Notes: generated by a model from the letters alone, not told the origin. DNA of 64,000 nucleotides from Achromobacter sp. HZ34 (GCF_002209485.1 NZ_NJIX01000002.1:496001-560000), one strand, 5' to 3'. Positions 46,445-56,177 are shown, counted from the stretch's first letter. Translations and numbers: made by a program.

Positions 46445-48020
46445 ATCGGCGTCGCCCCCCGCGCTGAACCAGGAAGCGTTGGAAGTGGTGCGTGCGGGCG
46501 CACGCGGCCCCAGCTTCCGCCCGCCGCGCCGTTCCCTGCTGGGCGAAATCCTTGACTGGATGCTGGCGCCGCTGTTCCTGCTGTGGCCGATGAGCGTGGC
46601 CATCACTTACGTGGTGGCGCAGCACATTGCCGACGTCCCTTACGACCGCTCGCTGGCCAACACGGTGAACCTGCTGGCCCACCAGGCGCGCGTCGTGGAC
46701 GGCAAGCCGGCCCTGCCCATGAACGACACGCTGCGGCAGGCCTTGCGCGCCGACGAGACCGCCAGCCTGTTCTGGCTGGTGGTCGACAGCCAGGGCCGTT
46801 ACGTGGCGGGCGATCGCGGCCTGCCCCTGCCCAAGGCGGCCAGCACGGTGGAACCGGGCGTGGTGCGCTTCGACGACGACAGCCTGCGGGGATTCGCCAT
46901 CCGGGTGGCCTACACGCGGGTGGATCCGGGTACCCCGGCGGACGCCCAGGGCCCCGCCGGGCATCTGCTCACGGTGCTGGTGGCCGAAACCGGTGAAAAG
47001 CGCGCGCAACTGGCCAACGAGATCATCAAGGGGGTCATCATCCCGCAGTTCGTGGTGCTGCCCATCGCGGTGCTCCTGGTGTGGTTCGGCCTGTCGCGCG
47101 GCGTGGCGCCGCTGAACGCGTTGCAGCAGCGCTTGCGGGCACGGCGCCCCGACGACCTGTCGCCCATCGACGACCGTGCCGCGCCCACCGAAATCGCGCC
47201 CCTGGTCGGCGCCATCAACGATCTGCTGGACCGGCTGTCGGCCACGGTGCAGACCCAGCGCCGCTTCGTCGCCGATGCCGCGCACCAGTTGAAGACCCCG
47301 CTGGCCGGGCTGCGCACCCAGGCCGAACTGGCCCTGCGCGATGCCAGCGCCGACGAGATGCAGGCCAGCCTGCGCCAGCTGGTCACCGGGTCCGAACGCG
47401 CGACCCGGCTGGTCAATCAACTATTGCTGCTGGCCCATGCCGAAAACCCCGCCGCGGTGGGCATGACGCCCATCGACCTGGCCGAGGTCGCGCGCGAGCA
47501 CACCACGCAGTGGGCGCCGCAGGCCCTGGCCCTGCGCACCGATCTGGGCTTCGAGGACCCGGACGGCGCGGTTCCCATCGCGGGCAATCCCATCCTGCTG
47601 GGGGAACTGCTGAACAACCTGCTGGACAACGCCCTGCGCTATACGCCGCGCGGCGGCCGCATCACCGTCAGGGTGCGCCGCCAGGGAAATTACGCTGTGC
47701 TGGACGTCGAGGACTCCGGTCCCGGCATCCCCCTGGCCGAACGGGAACGGGTCTTCGACCGCTTCTACCGCGTGCTGGGCACCCAGGCCGATGGCAGCGG
47801 ACTGGGCCTGGCCATCGTGCGCGAGATCGCCGGCAAGCACGATGCCGTGGTGAGGATCACCGATAACACCGATAGCGCAGATAGCACAGATAGCGCAGGT
47901 AGCGCAGGTAGCGCCGGGCCCGCCGCTGACGCCGGCGTTGCAAGCGCAACGCCCGGCACCCGGTTCACGGTGACCTTCCCTCTGGCGCCTTCTTTACATA
48001 AAGATACACTTTTAGAATGA
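46422..48020 (+). CDS. TctE-like sensor histidine kinase
   Basis: This is a 532-residue kinase with an N-terminal membrane segment, a periplasmic sensor of about 140 residues, a second membrane segment (IPQFVVLPIAVLLVWFGL) and HAMP-like linker. The H-box is VADAAHQLKTPLAGLR, N-box NLLDNALRYTPRGG, and G2 GSGLGLAIVREIAG. The GTG at 46422 is preferred; a TTG at 46407 would add five residues. A 9-bp repeat (47862-47915) inserts Asp/Ser/Ala/Gly repeats between the ATP lid region and the C-terminus. Confidence 0.88.
   Translation: MRAFFRTESASPPALNQEALEVVRAGARGPSFRPPRRSLLGEILDWMLAPLFLLWPMSVAITYVVAQHIADVPYDRSLANTVNLLAHQARVVDGKPALPMNDTLRQALRADETASLFWLVVDSQGRYVAGDRGLPLPKAASTVEPGVVRFDDDSLRGFAIRVAYTRVDPGTPADAQGPAGHLLTVLVAETGEKRAQLANEIIKGVIIPQFVVLPIAVLLVWFGLSRGVAPLNALQQRLRARRPDDLSPIDDRAAPTEIAPLVGAINDLLDRLSATVQTQRRFVADAAHQLKTPLAGLRTQAELALRDASADEMQASLRQLVTGSERATRLVNQLLLLAHAENPAAVGMTPIDLAEVAREHTTQWAPQALALRTDLGFEDPDGAVPIAGNPILLGELLNNLLDNALRYTPRGGRITVRVRRQGNYAVLDVEDSGPGIPLAERERVFDRFYRVLGTQADGSGLGLAIVREIAGKHDAVVRITDNTDSADSTDSAGSAGSAGPAADAGVASATPGTRFTVTFPLAPSLHKDTLLE
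47862..47915. repeat. 9-bp tandem repeat inside the histidine kinase gene
   Basis: Six units of 9 bp (GATAGCGCA type) encode tripeptides of the form Asp/Gly-Ser-Ala/Thr. The run is in frame and lies in a surface linker near the C-terminus. Confidence 0.8.
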
Positions 48021-48147
48021 CGTCTTATAAAAACGTCAGTCCCTCGTCAGTCTCAAGTCCTACCTTGCAGCCTGACCCGGATTGATAACCATCGACCGGG
48101 AGAAAGAGCACGGCGCCCGATCGCCGGCCACCCTTCGAGGAGACATC

Positions 48148-49830
48148 ATGAGCACCGCATCCATGCCGCGCGCAGGGGGAGGGGTTGCCGCCCCACCCAT
48201 GACCCGCAACGAACGCAAGGTAATTTTCGCGTCGTCGCTGGGTACTGTTTTCGAGTGGTACGACTTCTATCTGTACGGGTCGCTGGCGCCCATCATCGCC
48301 ATGCACTTCTTTTCGGGGGTCAATCCGACGGCGGGCTTCATCTTCGCCCTGCTCGCCTTCGCCGCGGGCTTTGCCGTGCGGCCGTTCGGCGCGCTGGTGT
48401 TCGGCCGGCTGGGCGACCTGGTCGGGCGTAAATACACGTTCCTGGTCACCATCGTCATCATGGGCCTGTCCACTTTCCTGGTGGGGTTGCTGCCCAGCTA
48501 CGGATCCATCGGCATCCTGGCGCCCATCTGCCTGATCGTGCTGCGCCTGCTGCAAGGGCTGGCGCTCGGCGGCGAGTACGGCGGCGCGGCCACCTACGTG
48601 GCCGAGCACGCACCGATGGGCCGGCGCGGGTTCTATACCAGCTGGATCCAGACCACCGCGACGCTGGGCCTGTTCCTGTCCCTGCTGGTGATCCTGGGCG
48701 TGCGCAGCTACGCCGGCGAAGAAGCCTTCCGCGACTCCTGGGGCTGGTGGCGTGCGCCCTTCCTGCTGTCCTTTGTCCTGCTGGCGATTTCGGTGTGGAT
48801 CCGCATGCAGTTGAGCGAATCGCCCACCTTCCAGCGCATGAAGGAAGAAGGCAAGGGTTCCAAGGCGCCGCTGACCGAATCGTTCGGCCAATGGAAGAAC
48901 CTCAAGGTCGTGATCCTGGCCTTGCTGGGCCTGACCGCCGGCCAGGCCGTGGTCTGGTACACGGGGCAGTTCTACTCCCTGTTCTTCCTGACGCAGACGT
49001 TGAAGGTCGATGCCAACACCGCCAACATCATGATCGCGGTGGCGTTGTTGATCGGCACGCCCTTCTTCGTGATCTTCGGCGGATTGTCCGACCGTATCGG
49101 CCGCAAGCCCATCATCATGGCGGGCTGCCTGATCGCGGCACTGACCTACTTCCCCATCTTCCAGGGCATCACGCACTTCGCCAACCCGGCGCTGGAGAAA
49201 GCCCAGGCCAATGCGCCGGTGACGGTGTTCGCCGACCCGGCCACGTGCTCCTTCCAGTTCAATCCGGTGGGCACGTCGTCGTTCACCAGCTCCTGCGACG
49301 TGATCAAGTCCTTCCTGGCGCGCAACTCGGTCAACTACAAGAACGAGACCGCACCCGCGGGCTCGGTGGCCAAGGTGCGCATCGGCAACGACGAGTTCAC
49401 CTCGTTCGAAGGGGCCGGCGTGCCGACGGCAGACTTCAAGGCCAAGGTCGCCGACATGGACAAGACGCTGACGGCGGCCATCCGCACCCACGGCTATCCC
49501 GCCAAGGCCGATCCCGCGCAGGCGAACAACGTCATGACCGTGGTGCTGCTGACCATCCTGGTGATCTACGTGACCATGGTGTACGGGCCCATCGCCGCCA
49601 TGCTGGTGGAGATGTTCCCCACCCGCATCCGCTACACGTCGATGAGCCTGCCCTATCACATCGGCAACGGCTGGTTCGGCGGCTTCCTGCCACCGCTGGC
49701 CTTCGCCATCGTGGCGGCAACCGGGAACATTTATGACGGCTTGTGGTACCCCATCGTCATCGCCGCCATGACCCTGGTCATCGGCACCCTGTTCATCCGC
49801 GAAACCAAGGATGTCGATTTGAACGACTGA
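48148..49830 (+). CDS. MHS-family (metabolite:H+ symporter) MFS transporter
   Basis: This 560-residue transporter has twelve membrane segments. SSLGTVFEWYDFYLYGSLAP at the first helix, GRLGDLVGRKYTF between helices 2 and 3, and GEYGGAATYVAEHAP are MHS-family marks (ProP/KgtP/ShiA relatives). A roughly 110-residue soluble insertion with two Cys (between helices 10 and 11, about 350-455) is larger than in ordinary MHS transporters. The start follows GAGGAGA. Substrate unknown; the two-component pair upstream may regulate it. Confidence 0.87.
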   Translation: MSTASMPRAGGGVAAPPMTRNERKVIFASSLGTVFEWYDFYLYGSLAPIIAMHFFSGVNPTAGFIFALLAFAAGFAVRPFGALVFGRLGDLVGRKYTFLVTIVIMGLSTFLVGLLPSYGSIGILAPICLIVLRLLQGLALGGEYGGAATYVAEHAPMGRRGFYTSWIQTTATLGLFLSLLVILGVRSYAGEEAFRDSWGWWRAPFLLSFVLLAISVWIRMQLSESPTFQRMKEEGKGSKAPLTESFGQWKNLKVVILALLGLTAGQAVVWYTGQFYSLFFLTQTLKVDANTANIMIAVALLIGTPFFVIFGGLSDRIGRKPIIMAGCLIAALTYFPIFQGITHFANPALEKAQANAPVTVFADPATCSFQFNPVGTSSFTSSCDVIKSFLARNSVNYKNETAPAGSVAKVRIGNDEFTSFEGAGVPTADFKAKVADMDKTLTAAIRTHGYPAKADPAQANNVMTVVLLTILVIYVTMVYGPIAAMLVEMFPTRIRYTSMSLPYHIGNGWFGGFLPPLAFAIVAATGNIYDGLWYPIVIAAMTLVIGTLFIRETKDVDLND

Positions 49831-49908
49831 CGGATACCCGGGCGTGGCGCCTCGCGCGCCGCTGCCCACGTCCCCTGCCGGGCAGGATGCTGCACCTGCC
49901 TGGCCTTG

Positions 49909-49935
49909 GAAGCTCCCCCACGGGAGCTTTTTTTT
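49909..49935 (+). terminator. intrinsic terminator of the MHS transporter gene
   Basis: AGCTCCC/GGGAGCT stem with a short loop is followed by eight T, about 80 bp beyond the stop. Confidence 0.92.
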
Positions 49936-49941
49936 GGCCGG

Positions 49942-50141
49942 ACAAAAAAAAACGGCCCGCCTGTTAGGCAGGGCCGCTACGGGAGCACACGATGTCGCGC
50001 TGTTTTAAGGCTCGCGGGGAGCGCGGCATCGGTGTCAGAGGGCGTGCATGCGGCCAAAGGACAGGGGGATCAATCGTCCTTTGACGGGTTGCATGACCGT
50101 CTTCCGAGCCGGCAGTCTAAGTGCCCGCCTCTGACACCGTC
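49942..50141 (-). ncRNA. structured RNA candidate, possibly 6S RNA-like
   Basis: About 200 bases without a gene lie between the DUF3185 gene and a strong minus-strand terminator. The terminator stem GCGGGCC/GGCCCTGC region, 49951-49977, is followed by nine T. Read on the minus strand, a 12-bp stem (CGGTGTCAGAGG with CCTCTGACACCG) encloses two hairpins, including CAAAGGAC/GTCCTTTG. Further on, GAGCCTTAAAACAGCGCGAC resembles the conserved CCUUAAAACUGCGACGACA of enterobacterial 6S RNA. The usual 6S neighbours (zapA, ygfA) are absent and the fold is not clearly that of 6S, so it could instead be a novel sRNA or the 3' UTR of the DUF3185 gene. Confidence 0.5.
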
Positions 50142-50155
50142 CTGAAAAATCCTAT

Positions 50156-50374
50156 TTACTTTCGCATGCCGGCACCGACCACCACCACGCCCACCACGAT
50201 GGCGGCAATGCCCGCCCAGCCCGGGATAGGCACGGACTTCTCCGTTTCCGCGGTGGCCTTCACCGACCCGATCTGCAGCACGGTGTCTTCGGATTTGTAG
50301 CTGAAGCCCCGGTAGACCAGGGCGGCGATACCCAGCACGATCAGCAGGGCTCCAATAATGGTCGTGGATTTCAT
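50156..50374 (-). CDS. DUF3185 family small membrane protein
   Basis: This 72-residue protein has two membrane segments ([20 protein letters not shown] and [20 protein letters not shown]) joined by a hydrophilic loop with TEKSVPIP, the DUF3185 pattern. Function unknown. The stop lies 15 bp upstream of the inferred 5' end of the structured RNA. Confidence 0.82.
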   Translation of the reverse strand: MKSTTIIGALLIVLGIAALVYRGFSYKSEDTVLQIGSVKATAETEKSVPIPGWAGIAAIVVGVVVVGAGMRK

Positions 50375-50514
50375 GGCGGCACTCGCTTAAGGATGAGAAG
50401 AGATGCGGCGGAAGATACCGCGCGCCTTTTGGCGTGTCAGTGACAGAACGTGTCCAGTGTCATGATCGGCGACACGGCCCATGTCGTATAGAATCCACCC
50501 TTTTGCCCGACGCC

Positions 50515-51417
50515 ATGTGGTTCAAGAATCTAAAGATCTACCGTCTCTCCGCGCCCTGGACCGTCTTGGGCGACGCACTGGAAGACGCGCTCGCCAAGCA
50601 CGCCTATCAGGGCGGCAATAACCTGGAAATGCAGAGCCTGGGCTGGATCGCTCCGCGCGAGAACGGCGGCCTTGCGCACGTCGTCAACGGCCAGATCCTG
50701 CTGGCGCTGCGCGCCGAGAAGAAACTGCTGCCGGCCACCGTGGTCAACCAGGTGACCAAGGCGCGCGCCCAGGAAATCGAGGAACAGCAGGGCTATAAGC
50801 CCGGCCGCAAGCAGATGAAGGAGATCAAGGAGCGCGTCACCGACGAGCTGCTCCCCAAGGCCTTCAGCATCTACCGCGACACCCGCGTGTGGATCGACCC
50901 GAAGAATCATTGGATGGTGATCGACGCCGCCGCCTCGGCCAAGGCCGATGAGGTACTGGGCCTGCTGGCCAAGAGCATCGACCCTTTCCCGGTCGAAGGC
51001 TTGTACGTCAACCAGTCGCCGGCTTCGGCCATGACCGGTTGGCTGGCCTCTGACGAAGCGCCGTCGAATTTCAGCATCGACCAGGACACCGAACTGAAAT
51101 CGTCCGGTGACAGCGGTGCGGCGATCCGTTACGTCAAGCACTCCATCGATACCGACGACGTGCGCCGCCATATCCAGAACGGCAAGCAGTGCACGCGCCT
51201 GGCCATGACCTGGTCCGACCGCATTTCCTTCGTCCTGACCGAAGGCCTGGACGTCAAGCGCGTCGCGCCGCTGGATGTACTCAAGGAAAACACGGACACC
51301 ATGGCGCAGAACGACGACGAGAAGTTCGACTCCGACATGGCCTTGATGACGGGCGAGCTGGCCAAACTGATGGCCGAAATGGTGGAAGCACTGGGCGGCG
51401 AGAAAAAAGGGATCTGA
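50515..51417 (+). CDS. rdgC: recombination-associated protein RdgC
   Basis: This 300-residue protein forms a DNA-encircling ring dimer and modulates RecA-dependent recombination. [15 protein letters not shown] is the family start, and [20 protein letters not shown] and [20 protein letters not shown] are conserved. An in-frame upstream ATG-like start is ignored because the family begins here. It stands alone, divergent from DUF3185. Confidence 0.95.
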   Translation: MWFKNLKIYRLSAPWTVLGDALEDALAKHAYQGGNNLEMQSLGWIAPRENGGLAHVVNGQILLALRAEKKLLPATVVNQVTKARAQEIEEQQGYKPGRKQMKEIKERVTDELLPKAFSIYRDTRVWIDPKNHWMVIDAAASAKADEVLGLLAKSIDPFPVEGLYVNQSPASAMTGWLASDEAPSNFSIDQDTELKSSGDSGAAIRYVKHSIDTDDVRRHIQNGKQCTRLAMTWSDRISFVLTEGLDVKRVAPLDVLKENTDTMAQNDDEKFDSDMALMTGELAKLMAEMVEALGGEKKGI

Positions 51418-51499
51418 GCGGGATGGGGCGTATTGCCCCGCCCTGCCTTCAGTATCCGGTTCTCACGGGCCGGCGGTCCCGGGCTATTGCCTGGTCAGA

Positions 51500-52702
51500 T
51501 CAATACCCGGTCATCTCCAGATATCCCGTTCCTCCCGGTGCCAGGCGCACCGGACCTTCCCAGTAAGGGAAGGACGTTCCCATCCATGCCTTGGATTGCA
51601 GGGCCTCGGCCGTGACATCCACGTCGCCGCCGCCAGCGCCAGCCGCGCCGGCGATGCGCACCCGCCATTTGGTGGGAAGCTTGCGGCCGTCGTCCAGCTG
51701 GCTCCACGCCAGGGGATCCAGCTGGATCTGCTCGCCCCGCAAGGCGATCGAATGGCCGTCCGGGCCTATCCACGTACCGGCGCGATACGGCGCCCCCTTG
51801 GCCTGGCGCACCTGGAACAGCATCACCTTGGCGCCTGAGGCCAGATGGAGCGAAAACCAGTCCCAGCCCCGCTGGTCGGCGGACAAGGGCTGGCTGCTCC
51901 ACTCGCGGTCCAGCCATGCCGTTCCCTGCACGTGATGCACCTTGCCCGCGCGTTCGACATTGCCGCTGACTCGATAGAAAGGTTGGCTGTAGTAATACGA
52001 CGCCTGGCCCTGCCCCGACTTTTCGCTATAGCCGGCATCGCCGTGCAGTACCAGCGGCCCATCGGCCTTGAGATCCAGCCGATAGCCAAAATCCTTGCCA
52101 CCCGCCTGCATCGTCAGATGATCGATATCCGGGCCTTGCAATGACCAGTCGTCGATCCATGCATTGAAAGGAGATTCGCCACTCGGTTGGGACACCCTGC
52201 TCTGGACGCCGGCCTGGCCGATGCCGCCGCGCGCGAATTTTTCGGCGAATTGGTGGGAGTTGGCGTCGGTCAGGGCTGCGTGGGCCATCCACACGTTCGG
52301 ACTATCCCAGCCGGCCTGCTCGGCACCAGGGCGCAGGGCCGAACGGAACAAGGTCCATTGCACGCCCCAGTCGCGGCCCTCCTCGTCCTTCAGATCCGCC
52401 GTCACGTACCACCACTCGATGCGATAGCCATCATGCGGACCATGATCTTGCGGAAAGACCAACGGCCGGCCACGCGTGACCTGCGCATAATCCGCCGCGT
52501 CACGCCCCAGGCCGGCGTAGCCGGCATTCGATGCATTCGACGCCTGGGGTGCCTTGGCATCGTCACATCCGCCAAGCAGTGCTGCGGCAACGAGCAGCGG
52601 CGCAAGTAACCCAGATCTTGCCTGGACACAGGCCCTCAGCGTGCCCATGGCAGCGCCAATGCCAGCACCCACCGCGCGCCATCGCATCACGTCACGTTTC
52701 AT
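51500..52702 (-). CDS. lipocalin-like lipoprotein (AttH/CrtC-type)
   Basis: This is a 400-residue lipoprotein. The signal region ends in LLGGC (Cys at residue 46), followed by an AttH/CrtC-like pair of lipocalin-type domains, recognised by DGYRIEWWYVTADLKDEEG and SAFERQ-free WLDREWSSQPLSADQRGWDW. Related proteins are predicted hydratases/hydrolases of lipids or carotenoid-like substrates. It overlaps the permease gene by 11 bp, so it works with the ABC transporter, as in the AttEFGH operon. Confidence 0.85.
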   Translation of the reverse strand: MKRDVMRWRAVGAGIGAAMGTLRACVQARSGLLAPLLVAAALLGGCDDAKAPQASNASNAGYAGLGRDAADYAQVTRGRPLVFPQDHGPHDGYRIEWWYVTADLKDEEGRDWGVQWTLFRSALRPGAEQAGWDSPNVWMAHAALTDANSHQFAEKFARGGIGQAGVQSRVSQPSGESPFNAWIDDWSLQGPDIDHLTMQAGGKDFGYRLDLKADGPLVLHGDAGYSEKSGQGQASYYYSQPFYRVSGNVERAGKVHHVQGTAWLDREWSSQPLSADQRGWDWFSLHLASGAKVMLFQVRQAKGAPYRAGTWIGPDGHSIALRGEQIQLDPLAWSQLDDGRKLPTKWRVRIAGAAGAGGGDVDVTAEALQSKAWMGTSFPYWEGPVRLAPGGTGYLEMTGY

Positions 52703-55340
52703 CGGCGAACTGCCTGATCAATTCGGCGGGCTGGCGCCGGCGTAATTGCCACACGGGCCATGCGGCGGCCAGCAGGCTCGTCAGCAAGCCCATCAACCCG
52801 AGCACCAGCAACTGCGCGGGAAATACATACAAAGGCAGCCGCCAACCGAACGCCTGCACATTGACCACTGCCACCAGGGTCCAGGCCAGTAGAACCCCCA
52901 ACGGCATGGCGAACAGCACGGTCAGCAGCGACAAGGTCAACACTTGCCCCAATGCCAGCCACGCCAGTTGGCGCCGGGGCACGCCCAAGGCCCACAGCGG
53001 CGCCAGTTGCGCCAGCCGGCCCTGGCTCAAGGTCAGCAGGCTGATGAACAGGGCAATGCCGGCCACGCCCAGCGTCAAGGTATTCAGCGCGCCGGTCGCG
53101 GCGAACGTGCGTTCGAACACCTGCGTGGACCACAGCTTGATGGAGGCCTGCTCGGCGACCTGCATGCCATCGCCGCCGTAACGCTGTTCGAGTGCTTCCC
53201 GCAGCGTCTGTACCGCCCGGTCGCCGTCGCGCGCGGGGGTCGCCACATAGATGTTCACGCTGCGCAGCACGGCTTGCGGACTCAGCCGCCGCAACACCGC
53301 GGCGTCCATCAGCACATGTCCCCGTGGGTTGCCGTAATCGGCATAACGCGCCACGACGGTAAAGGTCGCCGGCGTTGCCGAGGGTCCGCCGTCGTTCCCC
53401 AAGCTGAACGTATCGCCTATCTTCAACCCCAGATGGCGCGCCAGTTGCTCGCTGACCATGACGCCACGGCCGGCCGCGACGGCGCGCCAGGCATCGTCGG
53501 ATTGCTCCAGCAGCGGCCATTGCCGCACGGTCTCGGGATCATCGACGACACCCTGCAACTCCACCGGCCAACCGCGCACATTCGTGACGGCGCGCCATTG
53601 CGGCAACACCGCGCGCACCTCGGATCGCGTCCGCAGCCACTGCACGGCATCCACACCCTGCGCGCTGTCGCGCGGATTCAGGTAAATGTCCGCCGACAAG
53701 CGCTGGTCCAGCCAGCCCACGAAGGTCTTGCGGAATCCTTCGGTCATGCCGCCCACGCCGACGCTGGCGCCCAGGGCCAGCAACAAGGCCATCAGAGCCA
53801 GGCTCAAGGCGGGCAACTGTTGCCGGCTGTCGGCCACGAACCAGGACGCCAGCGGCCCGCGTGCGTGGCGCGCGCCCGCGGCCAGCAGCGCATCCAGCAG
53901 CGCGGGAAGCAGCAAAGCCGAGCCCAGCAGAATCGCCGCCTGCATGGCGAACGCGCTGGCCAGGCCGTTGCCCCCTATTCCGCATGCCGCCGCGAGCACC
54001 GCCAGCAGCGCCGCGCAGGCCACCTGACGCCGTTGCCGCGTCAGCTGCGTCGAGCGCCAGGCTTGCGGCCGGGCGATGGCCAGCAAAGGCAGGCGCGCCG
54101 CGCGCCACAGGCTGTCCGCGCCCGCTACCAAGGCCCCCAACAGCGTCATGCCGATGCCGGCGGCCCACCACCATGCGGGCAGGCTCAAGTGGCTGGCGAC
54201 TTCGGCGCCATACAGGCCGCGCAGGCTGGCCGCCAGATTGCCCAGCAGCACACCGGCCAGCAGGTAGCCGCTGGCCACGCCCGCCAGGCCGCCTGCGAGC
54301 GCGAACAAGCCCAGTTCCACACCCAGGGCCGCCATCAATGCCCGCAAGCTGACGCCGCAAGCCCGCAGGGTGCGCAGCAGGCCGCGCCGTTGTTCCAACG
54401 CCAAGCCGATCGACGCATGCACGATGAACAAGCCCACGATGAAGGCCAGCATGCCCAAGGCGGTGAGATTGAGATGGAAGCTTTCGGTCAGGCGGCCCAG
54501 ATCGTCGCGATCTTCCGACCGCGCCATCACCAGGCTGTCCGCCCACGGCGCGGGCGGAGTGAGTTCCGCCGCTTGCGCGGATTGGGTGGACTGGGTCGAT
54601 TGCGTGGATTGCGTGGATTGGGTGGATTGGGTGGATTGGGTGGATTGGGTGGATTGGGTGGATTGCGTGGGTGACGTTGGCTGGGATGGCTGGGCAGTTT
54701 GCCCGACGCGGTCGCCCGGCCCGCTTGCAACCAATAATCGCGATGCCTTGCCTGGCTCGCGCAGCAACGCCTGCGCATGCCCTATATCCATCACCAGCAC
54801 GCCCGGCGCCAGATCGGGCTGCACATGCAGGACGGGCAATTGCTCCCCATCCAATGTCACCGGCCTGTCGCCCTCGCGCAGGCCCAAGCGGCGCAGCGTG
54901 TCGGGCCCCGCCCAGACTTGCCCTGGTGCGCCGATGAAAGTCCCCATATCGAAGGCCTTGGCGACCTGCCCCGCCACTTCGGTCCCCGCCGGCAGGCTCA
55001 AGGGCTCGATGCCCATGACCCGCAACGATACCGGCGGCGCGCCGGCGAAGCGCAAAACGCCTTCGATCACGGGCGAGACCTGCCAACCGGCCCGCCGCAG
55101 TTCAACATAGACACGCTGATCCAGCAGCCCGCCCTGGCGCGGCAGCCATTGCACCTGCGCCGGCCCCAGCAGCACCGCACTGGCGCGCGCATAGTCAGCG
55201 CGCGCCTGCGCATTCAATGCCTGGACGCCACTCCATAAAGCCGTCGCCAGCCACAGGCCGCTCACGATGCTGGCGCATTGCAATGGATGTCGACGCCAAT
55301 GGCCCGCCAGCGCCCGCATGCAGGAAAAGAACACACGCAT
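52692..55340 (-). CDS. FtsX-type ABC permease, fused two-unit form
   Basis: This 882-residue permease has an N-terminal membrane segment, a large periplasmic part, then FtsX domains with membrane helices around 285-440, 460-520 and 745-870, consistent with two AttF/AttG-like units joined. The first periplasmic domain holds a run of Ser-Thr-Gln repeats (about residues 225-255) encoded by a 9-bp minisatellite. The ATPase gene ends one base inside its start codon (TAATG). It probably moves lipid or lipoprotein cargo across or out of the inner membrane. Confidence 0.85.
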   Translation of the reverse strand: MRVFFSCMRALAGHWRRHPLQCASIVSGLWLATALWSGVQALNAQARADYARASAVLLGPAQVQWLPRQGGLLDQRVYVELRRAGWQVSPVIEGVLRFAGAPPVSLRVMGIEPLSLPAGTEVAGQVAKAFDMGTFIGAPGQVWAGPDTLRRLGLREGDRPVTLDGEQLPVLHVQPDLAPGVLVMDIGHAQALLREPGKASRLLVASGPGDRVGQTAQPSQPTSPTQSTQSTQSTQSTQSTQSTQSTQSTQSTQSAQAAELTPPAPWADSLVMARSEDRDDLGRLTESFHLNLTALGMLAFIVGLFIVHASIGLALEQRRGLLRTLRACGVSLRALMAALGVELGLFALAGGLAGVASGYLLAGVLLGNLAASLRGLYGAEVASHLSLPAWWWAAGIGMTLLGALVAGADSLWRAARLPLLAIARPQAWRSTQLTRQRRQVACAALLAVLAAACGIGGNGLASAFAMQAAILLGSALLLPALLDALLAAGARHARGPLASWFVADSRQQLPALSLALMALLLALGASVGVGGMTEGFRKTFVGWLDQRLSADIYLNPRDSAQGVDAVQWLRTRSEVRAVLPQWRAVTNVRGWPVELQGVVDDPETVRQWPLLEQSDDAWRAVAAGRGVMVSEQLARHLGLKIGDTFSLGNDGGPSATPATFTVVARYADYGNPRGHVLMDAAVLRRLSPQAVLRSVNIYVATPARDGDRAVQTLREALEQRYGGDGMQVAEQASIKLWSTQVFERTFAATGALNTLTLGVAGIALFISLLTLSQGRLAQLAPLWALGVPRRQLAWLALGQVLTLSLLTVLFAMPLGVLLAWTLVAVVNVQAFGWRLPLYVFPAQLLVLGLMGLLTSLLAAAWPVWQLRRRQPAELIRQFADET
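54579..54668. repeat. 9-bp tandem repeat inside the permease gene
   Basis: Ten units of GGATTGGGT, five in a row identical, encode Thr-Gln-Ser repeats on the minus strand. Such pure arrays change length easily by slippage, but 9 bp keeps the frame. Confidence 0.93.
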
Positions 55341-56110
55341 TACTTGCGCACCGTCGCCATGGGCGCATCGTTGGACGATGCACTCACATTGCTACCCGTG
55401 CCGGCATCGCCCCCGGCATTGCCGTCAGCATCGGCAGGGATCGCGCCCCGCTCGTCCCCGCTCACCCGCCCCAGATGCAGCGTCACGCGGCGGGACAGGC
55501 GGGCGGCCATGCGCGCGCTGTGCGTCACCATCAGCAGGCTGCTGCCCGCGTCACGCACCAGCGCCAGCAACAGGTCCAGCACCACATCGCTGCTCGCCTC
55601 GTCCAGGCTGCCGGTAGGCTCGTCGGCCAACACCAACCCTGGCCGGCTTGCCAGCGCGCGCCCGATGGCGACCCGCTGCTGCTGTCCGCCGGACAACTGC
55701 TCCGGATAACGCGACAACAAGGCCGCCAACCCCAGACGCTCGGCAAGATGCCCTGTCCAGGCGGCGTCGTGGCGCCCCGCCAGCCGTGCCTGGAAATCCA
55801 GGTTGGCCGCCACATCCAGGCTGCCGATCAGGTTGTATTGCTGGAACACCAGTCCGATGCCCGTCCTGCGCCACTGAGCCAGGCCCGCCTCGCGCCGCGC
55901 GTGCAGCACCTCGCCATCGACCAGTACGCGTCCGCCATCGGGATAGTCCAGCCCGGCAATCAGATGCAGCAAGGTGCTCTTGCCGCTGCCGGACTCCCCC
56001 GTCAACGCCAGGCTTTCGCCCGCGGCCAGGCGCAGATCGACGCCGCGTAATACCGGTAGCGCCCCCTGCGCGGTGACGAAGGACTTATGCAGATCCTCGA
56101 CGATAAGCAC
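55340..56110 (-). CDS. LolD/MacB-type ABC transporter ATPase
   Basis: This is a 256-residue ATPase with Walker A GESGSGKSTLL, signature LSGGQQQRVAIGRALA, Walker B GLVLADEPTGSLD and switch His in MVTHS. The GTG start at 56110 follows GGGAGT and gives the family N-terminus (LIVEDLHKSF); the long upstream frame is not conserved-looking. The last 40 residues are Gly/Ser/Asp-rich. First gene of the three-gene operon with the permease and lipoprotein. Confidence 0.9.
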   Translation of the reverse strand: MLIVEDLHKSFVTAQGALPVLRGVDLRLAAGESLALTGESGSGKSTLLHLIAGLDYPDGGRVLVDGEVLHARREAGLAQWRRTGIGLVFQQYNLIGSLDVAANLDFQARLAGRHDAAWTGHLAERLGLAALLSRYPEQLSGGQQQRVAIGRALASRPGLVLADEPTGSLDEASSDVVLDLLLALVRDAGSSLLMVTHSARMAARLSRRVTLHLGRVSGDERGAIPADADGNAGGDAGTGSNVSASSNDAPMATVRK

Positions 56111-56177
56111 CCATGACTCCCAGTGCCGGCAAATGAAATAAAGCCCCTCGGGCCGACCCCGTGGGCGACCCGGCAAA

